Source of the DNA: JAPYTU01 sp036166735
Lineage (GTDB): Bacteria; Bacteroidota; Bacteroidia; Cytophagales; MED-G16
Direction of reading: 5' to 3'
Length of the DNA: 38,255 bases
NCBI GenBank assembly: GCA_036166735.1
Contig: JAYZHG010000122.1
Location: forward strand, 1 to 38,255
Made by a program: the position numbers and the translations under genes. Under the pieces are notes generated by a model. That model had not been told where the DNA came from and did no database searches. It saw only the letters and a program-made list of their open reading frames with translations. Every line of letters starts with the position of its first letter. Within the stretch, counting starts at the first letter, position 1. Positions 16,195 to 23,850 of the stretch are shown here, piece by piece.

Positions 16195-17052
16195 ATGCCA
16201 AGCATAAAGGAAGTAAAAAATAGGATAGGTTCTGTAACATCTACTCAGCAGTTAACTAAAGCCATGAAAATGGTGGCGGCTGCAAAATTAAAACGAGCCC
16301 AAGATAAAGTAATTCAATTACGTCCTTTTTCTAACAAGTTAACTGCAATATTATCTAATTTGTTTTTTAGTGGAGGTGTTGAAAATAAGTATTTTGTAAA
16401 AAGAGAAATTAAAAATGTTTTAATTATAGTTATAGGATCAGATAGAGGATTGTGTGGAAGTTTTAATAGTAATCTTTATAAAGAATTTAATGTTTTTATT
16501 TCTGAATATTATAAAAACAAATCCATTACTGTTTTGCCAATTGGGAAAAAAACCAATGATTATTTTAAAAAAACAAATTTTTCTTTAATAGATGATTTTT
16601 GGCAATCTTTAGGGGATTTTAATTATGAAAAAGCTTCTCATATAACAGATTTTATATTAAAATTATATGAATCATCTAAATATGATAGTGTAGATATAAT
16701 ATATAATGAATTTAAAAATGTTGCGGTGCAAAATACAATTGCAGAAAATTTTTTACCAGTGGAAGAAACTCAAAAGCAAGATGAGGCTAATTTAAATTAT
16801 ATTTTTGAGCCAGATAAAACAAAAATTATATCTGAGTTAATTCCTCAAACTTTAAAAACACAATTTTTTAAATCTGTTTTGGAGTCTAATGCCTCTGAAC
16901 AAGGATCAAGAATGACCGCAATGAGTCAGGCGACTGATAATGCTGGTGAATTGCTTAAAGAATTAAGGTTAACTTATAATAGAACAAGACAAGCTGCTAT
17001 AACCAAAGAAATTTTAGAGATTGTAGGGGGAGCTGAAGCTCTTAATAATTAA
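16195..17052 (+). CDS. atpG: ATP synthase F1 subunit gamma
   Basis: 285 residues, full length. The N-terminus PSIKEVKNRIGSVTSTQQLT and the following MKMVAAAKLKRAQ helix are conserved in gamma, as are GSDRGLCGSFN in the central domain and the C-terminal helix with NRTRQAAITKEILEIVGGA. The N- and C-terminal helices form the rotating shaft inside the alpha3beta3 head. It is the last gene of the operon; one base separates its stop from the end of the convergent acetyltransferase gene, and no hairpin terminator is visible. Confidence 0.97.
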   Translation: MPSIKEVKNRIGSVTSTQQLTKAMKMVAAAKLKRAQDKVIQLRPFSNKLTAILSNLFFSGGVENKYFVKREIKNVLIIVIGSDRGLCGSFNSNLYKEFNVFISEYYKNKSITVLPIGKKTNDYFKKTNFSLIDDFWQSLGDFNYEKASHITDFILKLYESSKYDSVDIIYNEFKNVAVQNTIAENFLPVEETQKQDEANLNYIFEPDKTKIISELIPQTLKTQFFKSVLESNASEQGSRMTAMSQATDNAGELLKELRLTYNRTRQAAITKEILEIVGGAEALNN

Positions 17053-17053
17053 T

Positions 17054-18229
17054 TTACTTGTTAGTAGTAATTCTTTCAACGGGTATAGATGCATCAAAAT
17101 TATATCTATAAGTATGGTGAATTTTTCCTGGTTTTATTTCATCTGTTGCTTGAACTTGTTGAGCCACTCTTATCATTGCATTATTAAAATCTGGAATCCA
17201 ATTTAATTCTATATCTGTATAAGCAAGTTTTTTCTGTATAGTTTCACTACTTGCCATTATTAATGCTCCATCAACTCCTTTTCCTTGATGTTTTGGTACA
17301 ATTCCAAAAACCAAACCTATTATTTTTTTACATGATTTTTTAATTTTTAAGTGATAAAAAGTTTTTATTTTACCAATTAAATTCAATTTTCCGTTCACGT
17401 GTTTAAAAATCTGATTCATTTCAGGTATGCAAATAAAAAAACCAATAGGTTCTTTTTTTTCATAAGCAAACCATAATATTTTTTCGTCTAGTATTGGTTT
17501 GAGTTGATTAAAAATATCTTGAGCGTGAGCTAATTTTAAACTAGAAACACCAGGATATTTTGCCCATGCTTCATTATAAATTTTCATAAAATCTTCAATA
17601 TATTTATTGATGTATCTCTTTTCTAGCATTTTAAAATTATAATTAGGATTACGTTTTGCTATATCTGCCTTATATTGAAGTTTTTTAGAGAGTGGGGTTT
17701 TAATTTTTTTTAAAAATGTAAATTGTTTAAATAAAATTTTAAATCCATAATTTTCAAATAAACTAGTATAATATTTTTTTCCATAATTTTGAAGATAATT
17801 TGGTTCGATATCAAATCCTTTTGCTAGACAACCCCACCATTTATCTCTTTCTCCAAAATTTATAGGACCATCCATAGATTGATAGCCTTCATTAATAAGC
17901 CATTCTTTAGCTTTATTAAAAAGTAGATTTGCAGCATTTTGATCATTGATGCATTCAAAAAATCCGCATCCCCCTATTAATAATTTATTATTTTTTGATT
18001 TTTTTTTATCATAGAATGCGGCAATTCTACCTATCAATCTATTTTCTGATACCAGAATCCATCTTGAAATTTTACCGTGTCTGAATGTTTTGTTTTCTTT
18101 ATTATTAAATACTGAATTTATGTCTTTATCTAATGGTCGTATCCAATGTTTTTCATTAGAATAGATATTTAATGCGACATTTATAAATTTTTTTTCAGTT
18201 TTTTTATCATTTACATGAAATAACTTCAT
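17054..18229 (-). CDS. GNAT-superfamily acyltransferase, long form
   Basis: 391 residues. The C-terminal half contains an acetyl-CoA binding motif of the Q/R-x-x-G-x-G/A type (IVPKHQGKGVDGALI, about residues 309-325), preceded by strands such as KILWFAYEKKEPIGFF. The N-terminal half has a second GNAT-like strand-helix pattern (WILVSENRLIGRIAAF) followed by MDGPINFGERDKWW. Proteins of this length and pattern are common in Bacteroidota and annotated only as N-acetyltransferases; the substrate is unknown. It stands alone on the minus strand, convergent with atpG and divergent from oadG, so context gives no pathway. Family assignment is good; function beyond acyl transfer is not supported. Confidence 0.75.
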   Translation of the reverse strand: MKLFHVNDKKTEKKFINVALNIYSNEKHWIRPLDKDINSVFNNKENKTFRHGKISRWILVSENRLIGRIAAFYDKKKSKNNKLLIGGCGFFECINDQNAANLLFNKAKEWLINEGYQSMDGPINFGERDKWWGCLAKGFDIEPNYLQNYGKKYYTSLFENYGFKILFKQFTFLKKIKTPLSKKLQYKADIAKRNPNYNFKMLEKRYINKYIEDFMKIYNEAWAKYPGVSSLKLAHAQDIFNQLKPILDEKILWFAYEKKEPIGFFICIPEMNQIFKHVNGKLNLIGKIKTFYHLKIKKSCKKIIGLVFGIVPKHQGKGVDGALIMASSETIQKKLAYTDIELNWIPDFNNAMIRVAQQVQATDEIKPGKIHHTYRYNFDASIPVERITTNK

Positions 18230-18320
18230 TTATATTTAATTTGTGTTTCATAAAAACAATTCTTTCAATAATTTAGTTCATTATTTTATAAACAACATAT
18301 AACCTTTTAAATATTATTGT

Positions 18321-18551
18321 ATGGATGCTATATCCAATATATCTGTTTTAATAAACCTTCTTTTAATTGGGATGTTTATTGTTTTTATAGTTCTTTCTTT
18401 AGTTTATGTATTGGGTAAAATTTTAATATATTTTTCAAATATTTTTAATGTGAAAGAAGCATCATTAGATGTAGAGAAGGAAATTGAAAAAAAAATAAAT
18501 CATCTAACTAATGGTAAAGGGCGTGTATTGAAAATAACAAAATTGGATTAA
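18321..18551 (+). CDS. oadG: OadG-like gamma subunit of Na+-pumping decarboxylase
   Basis: 76 residues with one N-terminal transmembrane helix (about 9-34) and a short charged C-terminal tail, the layout of OadG, which anchors and assembles the alpha and beta subunits. Sequence alone is weakly diagnostic at this length; the call depends on its place directly before the oadA-like and oadB genes. Two bases separate its stop from the oadA start. The upstream 91-base gap to the divergent acetyltransferase gene contains AT-rich DNA with no convincing -33/-7 pair. Confidence 0.78.
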   Translation: MDAISNISVLINLLLIGMFIVFIVLSLVYVLGKILIYFSNIFNVKEASLDVEKEIEKKINHLTNGKGRVLKITKLD

Positions 18552-18553
18552 AA

Positions 18554-20377
18554 ATGCCAAGAGAAATCAAGTTTTGTTTACTTTATAGAGACATGTGGCA
18601 ATCTTCAGGAAAGTATATGCCAAGGGTTGATCAATTAGTAAAAGTTGCTAATCCAATAATAAAAATGAATTGCTGGGATCGAGTTGAAACTAACGGAGGT
18701 GGATTTGAACAAATTCAATTATTAGCTGGTGAAAATCCAAACAAAACAGTTAGAGAATGGACACAACCATTTAATGATTCTGGTATTCAAACTCAAATGC
18801 TTGAAAGAGGGTTAAATGCTCTTAGTCTGCATCCTGTTTCAAAAGATATTAGAGAACTAATGTATGTGGTTAAGAAAAAACAAGGGACTGATATTTCAAG
18901 ATCTTTTGATGGATTAAATGATATTAGAAATTTAGAATTATCGATTAAATATGCAAAATCTGCTGGAATGATTTCTCAATCCTTCTTGTGTATAACTCAC
19001 TCAGAAATACATAATATAAAATATTATATTGATTTAGCAAAAGAATTAATTAAAATGGGAACGGATGAAATAGCTATTAAAGATATGGCTGGAATTGGAA
19101 GGCCATCTTCATTAGGAAAAATAGTTAAAGGTATTAAGTCATTTAGTTCTAATACATTAGTTCAGTATCATGGTCATTCTGCTCCTGGTTTTTCTGTAGC
19201 TTCTTCACTTGAGGTTGCTAGAGCAGGTGCTGATATTATTGATGTTTCGATGGATCCTCTTTCGTGGGGTACAGCACATGCTGATTTATTAACAATTTAT
19301 GAAGTTTTAAAAGACGATGGATTCTTATTGAAAGATATTAATATGAAGTCATATAGGGATGTAAAAAATTTGACTCAAGAATTTATTGATGAGTATTTGG
19401 GATATTATATAAATCCAAAAAATAGACTTATGAATTCATTACTGATTGAATCTGGATTACCTGGAGGAATGATGGGTAGTTTAATGAATGATTTAGAGAA
19501 AAGTCTTAAAAGTGTTAACAGGTGGTTATTAAAAAATAGTAAAGATAAAATTTCAATAGATTGTTTATTTTCTTTGTTATTAGATGAAGTAAAATTAATT
19601 TGGCCAATTTTAGGTTATCCTCCTCTAGTTACTCCTTATAGTCAATATGTAAAAAATGTTGCACTCGGAAATGTAATTCAAAATATTAAAGGTAAAGAAA
19701 AGTGGAGTCTTATAGATGATAATACTTGGGATATGCTTCTTGGAAAATCAGGTAAACTACCAGGAAAATTAGGTGATGAAATAATTAAACTATCTAATAA
19801 ATTAAATAAAACTTTTTATAAAAAAAACCCTCAGGATTTGTTTGAAAACACTTTAGAAAAAAATAAAAATGAAATGAATGAATTGAATTGGGATTTTGGA
19901 AAAGATAATGAAGAATTGTTGGAGTATTCTTTACACAAAACTCAATACATAGATTTTAAGTCTGGAAAAGCAAAAAGAAATTTTGAAAAAGATGTTTCAA
20001 GAAAAAAATCAGATAAAAAATATGACTATATGCCAAAATTTTCAAATCCTAAAATTGTTGAAATTTTAGATATAAATAGTGAAAAATATGAAATTGAGTA
20101 TAGTATTGAAAATGATGAATCCTCTCATAATAGTATTAGTGGTAAAGGAGAAAAAATATTGTCACCAATTGAAGGCAAAATTTTTTTAACAAAAGAATCT
20201 AATGATGTTCCTATTAAAGTTAATGATAGTGTTAATAAAGGAGACGTATTATGTTATATTGAATCAATGAAAGTTATTAATGCAATAAAGTCAGAATATT
20301 CTGGAAGAATTGCACAAATTTGTTTTAATGATGGGGATGAAATATATGATGATGATGTATTATTTTTAATAGATTAA
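18554..20377 (+). CDS. oadA: OadA-like biotin-dependent carboxyltransferase, divergent active site
   Basis: 607 residues: an HMGL/OadA carboxyltransferase TIM barrel (about 1-300), a helical C-terminal carboxyltransferase region (about 300-470), a polar linker and a biotinyl domain (about 530-607) with ESMKV and biotin lysine K573. Metal ligands of the family are kept: D13 in YRDMWQS, K176 in IKDMAG, and H206/H208 in YHGH. In classical OadA and pyruvate carboxylase the first motif reads RDAHQS, and a Thr sits in PGGxxT; here the His is Trp15 and the Thr position is Gly308 (LPGGMMGSL, 302-310). There is no biotin carboxylase domain, and oadB follows directly, so a Na+-coupled oxo-acid decarboxylase fits better than pyruvate carboxylase. 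Oxaloacetate is the default substrate, but the changes make it uncertain. Confidence 0.85.
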   Translation: MPREIKFCLLYRDMWQSSGKYMPRVDQLVKVANPIIKMNCWDRVETNGGGFEQIQLLAGENPNKTVREWTQPFNDSGIQTQMLERGLNALSLHPVSKDIRELMYVVKKKQGTDISRSFDGLNDIRNLELSIKYAKSAGMISQSFLCITHSEIHNIKYYIDLAKELIKMGTDEIAIKDMAGIGRPSSLGKIVKGIKSFSSNTLVQYHGHSAPGFSVASSLEVARAGADIIDVSMDPLSWGTAHADLLTIYEVLKDDGFLLKDINMKSYRDVKNLTQEFIDEYLGYYINPKNRLMNSLLIESGLPGGMMGSLMNDLEKSLKSVNRWLLKNSKDKISIDCLFSLLLDEVKLIWPILGYPPLVTPYSQYVKNVALGNVIQNIKGKEKWSLIDDNTWDMLLGKSGKLPGKLGDEIIKLSNKLNKTFYKKNPQDLFENTLEKNKNEMNELNWDFGKDNEELLEYSLHKTQYIDFKSGKAKRNFEKDVSRKKSDKKYDYMPKFSNPKIVEILDINSEKYEIEYSIENDESSHNSISGKGEKILSPIEGKIFLTKESNDVPIKVNDSVNKGDVLCYIESMKVINAIKSEYSGRIAQICFNDGDEIYDDDVLFLID

Positions 20378-20378
20378 T

Positions 20379-21569
20379 ATGGAATTTTTAGAGAGAATTA
20401 TTGAAATGACAAGTTTTGAAGAATTAATTTTTCAACCAGAGTATTTGTTAATGATTTCATTAAGTTTATTCTTACTGTATTTAGGAATAGTTAAAAAATA
20501 TGAACCATTACTTCTTGTGCCAATTGGATTTGGTGTATTAATAGCAAATATTCCAGGTGCTAATTTAGGAGTAGTTAAAATAGAAGAATCTCTTGGTTTA
20601 TTAGAAATCGCTAAAGAACATGGAATAATTAATTTATTGTACTATTCTCTTATAAAAACTGGTTTTCTTCCACCAATTATATTTATGGGAATTGGAGCAT
20701 TAACGGATTTTGGACCAATGCTAAAAAATTTAAGATTAGTCTTTTTTGGAGCTGCAGCACAGTTTGGAATTTTTACAGTATTGATATTAGCAAGTTGTAT
20801 AGGTTTCTCAAATCAAGAGGCTGCTGCTCTGGCTATTATTGGTGGCGCTGATGGTCCAACTGCTATATATACTGCAATTATTTTAGCACCACATTTATTA
20901 GGTCCAATTGCTATTGCTGCTTATTCGTATATGGCGTTAGTCCCGGTATTAATTCCTATGGTTGTCAAATTAACTGTTTCCAAGAAAGAACTTTTAATTA
21001 ATATGAAAAAACAAGATGAGAAGTATCCTAGTTCAGTAGAAATTAAAAACATGCATGCTCTCAAAATTGTTTTTCCAATTTTAATGACTTTGATGATATC
21101 AATTATAGTTCCTTCAGCCACTCCGTTAATTGGGTTTTTAATGTTTGGAAATCTTATTAAAGAAATAGGTGTTTCAACTGTAAGATTATCTAAAGCTGCA
21201 TCGGATACGATATTAAATACTAGTACTATTTTTCTTGGCTTATCTATAGGAGCTACTATGACACCATCTTCGTTTTTAAATTTAGAAACAATTGGAATTA
21301 TTGTTGGAGGACTATTTGCATTTATGATTTCAATATTTAGTGGAATAATGGCAGTTAAAATATATAATTTGTTGATAAAGAAAAAAATTAACCCTTTGAT
21401 AGGTGCAACTGGATTAAGCGCTGTTCCAATGGCAAGTAGAGTTGCTAATGAATTAGCATTAAATGAAGATAATAGTAATCATATTATGCACTATGCTATG
21501 GCAAGTAATATTGCTGGAGTTATTGGGTCTGCAGTTGCAGCTGGAATCTTAATTACCTTTCTTTCCTAA
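20379..21569 (+). CDS. oadB: OadB-like beta subunit, Na+-translocating decarboxylase membrane pump
   Basis: 396 residues, about nine hydrophobic helices. Family motifs include IIGGADGPTAIY with D158, the position of the Na+-binding aspartate of Klebsiella OadB; GPIAIAAYSYMALVP; and GLSAVPMASRVANE near the C-terminus, containing the polar and Arg residues used in ion coupling. This subunit decarboxylates carboxybiotin and exports Na+. It starts one base after the alpha stop, so gamma-alpha-beta form one tightly coupled operon. It ends 17 bases before the convergent LOG gene, with no hairpin visible. Confidence 0.95.
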   Translation: MEFLERIIEMTSFEELIFQPEYLLMISLSLFLLYLGIVKKYEPLLLVPIGFGVLIANIPGANLGVVKIEESLGLLEIAKEHGIINLLYYSLIKTGFLPPIIFMGIGALTDFGPMLKNLRLVFFGAAAQFGIFTVLILASCIGFSNQEAAALAIIGGADGPTAIYTAIILAPHLLGPIAIAAYSYMALVPVLIPMVVKLTVSKKELLINMKKQDEKYPSSVEIKNMHALKIVFPILMTLMISIIVPSATPLIGFLMFGNLIKEIGVSTVRLSKAASDTILNTSTIFLGLSIGATMTPSSFLNLETIGIIVGGLFAFMISIFSGIMAVKIYNLLIKKKINPLIGATGLSAVPMASRVANELALNEDNSNHIMHYAMASNIAGVIGSAVAAGILITFLS

Positions 21570-21586
21570 TTAATTTATGAGAAAAC

Positions 21587-22126
21587 TTATTGTTGTAAAT
21601 GTTTGATTAAATTATTTGAATTTTTGTGAATAATAACTTCTTTAAAAATATCAAAATATAAGAAATCATTTTTTATCATATTTTTAAATTGATTTATAAG
21701 AGGTGTGTAATATTCATTTATGTTCATAATATGAATACTTGTTTTTTTTATCTGTAAACTTTTCCATGTTATAATTTCAGATATTTCTTCTAAAGTTCCT
21801 ATCCCTCCTGGTAAAGCAATAAAGACGTCTGATAAATCATACATTTTTTGTTTTCTTTCATGCATATCTTTTACAGTATATAGCTTAGTTATTTTTGTGT
21901 TGATGATTTCTTTTTTGTATAAAATTTTTGGAATAACTCCTATAACTTTTCCGTTGTTTTTTAGAACTTCATTTGCTATTAATCCCATAAGACCAATTTT
22001 TGCACCTCCATATACAAGAGACATGTTATTAGAAGCAATTATTTTACCAATATTTTTTGTTTCTTCAATAATAATATTGTCTTGGGAATTGCTTGATCCG
22101 CAAAAAACACAAATTTTTTTTGACAT
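21587..22126 (-). CDS. LOG-family nucleoside 5'-monophosphate phosphoribohydrolase
   Basis: 179 residues with the two LOG family signatures: GGAKIGLMG at 40-48 and the nucleotide-binding PGGIGTLEE at 106-114, with ERKQKM between them. LOG enzymes cleave the base from AMP-like or cytokinin ribotides; older databases call them lysine decarboxylase-like, which is now considered wrong. The physiological substrate in Bacteroidota is not established, so a nucleotide-recycling role is only likely. It is a single gene on the minus strand, divergent from glyS across the largest gap in the window. Confidence 0.93.
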   Translation of the reverse strand: MSKKICVFCGSSNSQDNIIIEETKNIGKIIASNNMSLVYGGAKIGLMGLIANEVLKNNGKVIGVIPKILYKKEIINTKITKLYTVKDMHERKQKMYDLSDVFIALPGGIGTLEEISEIITWKSLQIKKTSIHIMNINEYYTPLINQFKNMIKNDFLYFDIFKEVIIHKNSNNLIKHLQQ

Positions 22127-22299
22127 ATTTTAAACAACTAATTTTAATGACTTTCTGTAATAATTATAATGCAAGATATTGGAATTTTTAAATCATATAT
22201 ATCTTCAGACAATTTTATTATTAGGTGGCTTTTTTATACTATCTATTTCTTCTTTTCAGATTAGTCTTTTTTTTAGTAAAATTTAATTTTTCAAAAAGG

Positions 22300-22307
22300 T
22301 ATATTTG
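22300..22307 (+). promoter_or_regulatory. Possible -7 promoter element immediately before glyS
   Basis: TATATTTG matches TAnnTTTG and ends four bases before the glyS ATG at 22312. If functional, transcription would begin at or next to the start codon, giving a leaderless message. A matching TTG at -33 is not evident (TTAG near 22274 is the closest). The rest of the 185-base gap (22127-22311) is featureless AT-rich DNA apart from whatever drives the divergent LOG gene. Confidence 0.4.
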
Positions 22308-22311
22308 TGAG

Positions 22312-23850
22312 ATGAACAATCAAGAATTGTTGAAGAAAATAATTTCTCATTGTAAGGAATATGGTTTTGTATATCCTTCAAGTGAAATATATGATGGATT
22401 AAGTGCAGTATATGATTATGGCCCTTATGGATCTTTACTTAAAAATAATATCAAAGAATTTTGGTGGAAATCTATGGTTCAATTAAATGATAATATTGTT
22501 GGATTAGATTCTGCAATATTTATGCATTCAAATACGTGGCAAGCTTCAGGACATATTGATGCATTTAATGATCCTCTGATTGATAATAGGGATTCAAAAA
22601 AAAGATATAGAGCAGATTTGTTAGTTGAAGAATATATTGAAAAAATTCATTTTAAAATTTCTAAAGAAATTAAAAAAGCAGAAAAAAAATATGGAGACAG
22701 ATTTGATAAAGAAGAATTTTTAAAAACTAATTTAAGAATTATTGAAAATTCAAAAAAAATTAAAAAAATATCAAAAACATTAAATCATTGTTTAATAACT
22801 AAAGATTTAGTTGGCCTTAAAAATTTGATTCTTGAATTAGGAATTAATGATCCAGTATCTGGTACACAAAATTGGACTGATGTTAAGCAATTTAATCTAA
22901 TGTTTTCAACTAAAATTGGATCAAATGTTGATACGTCTAGTTCAATTTATCTTAGACCTGAAACAGCTCAAGGCATTTTTTTAAATTTTTTAAATGTTAT
23001 TAACTCAACGAGAGTAAAAATACCTTTTGGAATTGCTCAAATTGGAAAAGCTTTCCGTAACGAAATTATAGCTAGACAATTTGTGTTTAGAATGAGGGAA
23101 TTTGAACAAATGGAAATGCAATTTTTTGTTGAACCTGGAAAAGAGATGAATTTTTATGATGATTGGAAAGATAAGAGAATGAAATGGCATAAAAGTTTAG
23201 ATTTAGGAGATCATTTATATCGATTTCATAATCATGAAAATTTGGCTCATTATGCAAATGCAGCATGTGATATTGAGTTTTTATTTCCTATGGGATTTAA
23301 GGAATTAGAAGGCATACATTCTAGAACAGATTTTGATTTGAAAAGTCATCAAAAATTGTCAGGTAAAAAAATAAATTATTATGATCAAAAAACTAAATCT
23401 AGCTTTATCCCATATGTTATTGAAACATCTGTTGGTTTAGATAGATTATTTTTATCAGTATTATCGGCTTCTTATCAAAATCAAAAATTAAAAAATGGAA
23501 CAGAGAGAATTTTTCTTAAAATTCCTTTTGAAATTGCACCAATTAAAGCTGCAATATTACCACTTAATGCGAAAGATAATTTACCAGAAAAGGCTATGTT
23601 ATTATATGATGAATTAAAAACATTTTTTAATATTCAATACGATGAAAAAGATTCAATTGGTAAAAGATATAGAAGACAGGATGCTATTGGAACACCTTAT
23701 TGTATAACGTTCGATTATGATACACTAAAAGATAATTCTGTAACTATAAGAAATAGAAATTCTATGGTTCAGGATAGAGTTTTATTATCTTCAACAAAGG
23801 ATTATATCATTAACAATGTATCAATTGATAATTTGTTAACACAAGTATAA
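22312..23850 (+). CDS. glyS: Glycyl-tRNA synthetase (single-chain, class II)
   Basis: 512 residues from ATG 22312. Conserved text begins right after this start (NNQELLKKIISHCKEYGFVY, then GLSAVYDYGPYG). The frame is open further upstream to a GTG at 22225, but those 29 codons encode an unconserved hydrophobic stretch that spans the likely promoter. Class II motif 2 starts at F248 (FRNEIIARQFVFRMREFEQM), and motif 3 is VGLDRLFLSVL. The C-terminal anticodon-binding domain begins near PIKAAILPL. It is the homodimeric alpha2 type, not the bacterial alpha2beta2 type. Its TAA overlaps the next start by one base (TAATG). Confidence 0.97.
   Translation: MNNQELLKKIISHCKEYGFVYPSSEIYDGLSAVYDYGPYGSLLKNNIKEFWWKSMVQLNDNIVGLDSAIFMHSNTWQASGHIDAFNDPLIDNRDSKKRYRADLLVEEYIEKIHFKISKEIKKAEKKYGDRFDKEEFLKTNLRIIENSKKIKKISKTLNHCLITKDLVGLKNLILELGINDPVSGTQNWTDVKQFNLMFSTKIGSNVDTSSSIYLRPETAQGIFLNFLNVINSTRVKIPFGIAQIGKAFRNEIIARQFVFRMREFEQMEMQFFVEPGKEMNFYDDWKDKRMKWHKSLDLGDHLYRFHNHENLAHYANAACDIEFLFPMGFKELEGIHSRTDFDLKSHQKLSGKKINYYDQKTKSSFIPYVIETSVGLDRLFLSVLSASYQNQKLKNGTERIFLKIPFEIAPIKAAILPLNAKDNLPEKAMLLYDELKTFFNIQYDEKDSIGKRYRRQDAIGTPYCITFDYDTLKDNSVTIRNRNSMVQDRVLLSSTKDYIINNVSIDNLLTQV

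Noticed and set aside
18554..20377. Pyruvate carboxylase subunit B
   Set aside because: There is no biotin carboxylase gene alongside, and OadG-like and OadB-like subunits flank it in one operon, which fits a Na+-pumping decarboxylase.
22127..22299. Possible small RNA or riboswitch in the largest intergenic gap
   Set aside because: I find no stable hairpin, T-box-like sequence ahead of glyS, or conserved motif; it looks like plain AT-rich spacer.
22225..22311. N-terminal extension of glyS from GTG 22225
   Set aside because: The 29 codons encode an unconserved hydrophobic stretch, and a promoter-like TATATTTG lies within it. The GlyRS family text starts at the ATG 22312.
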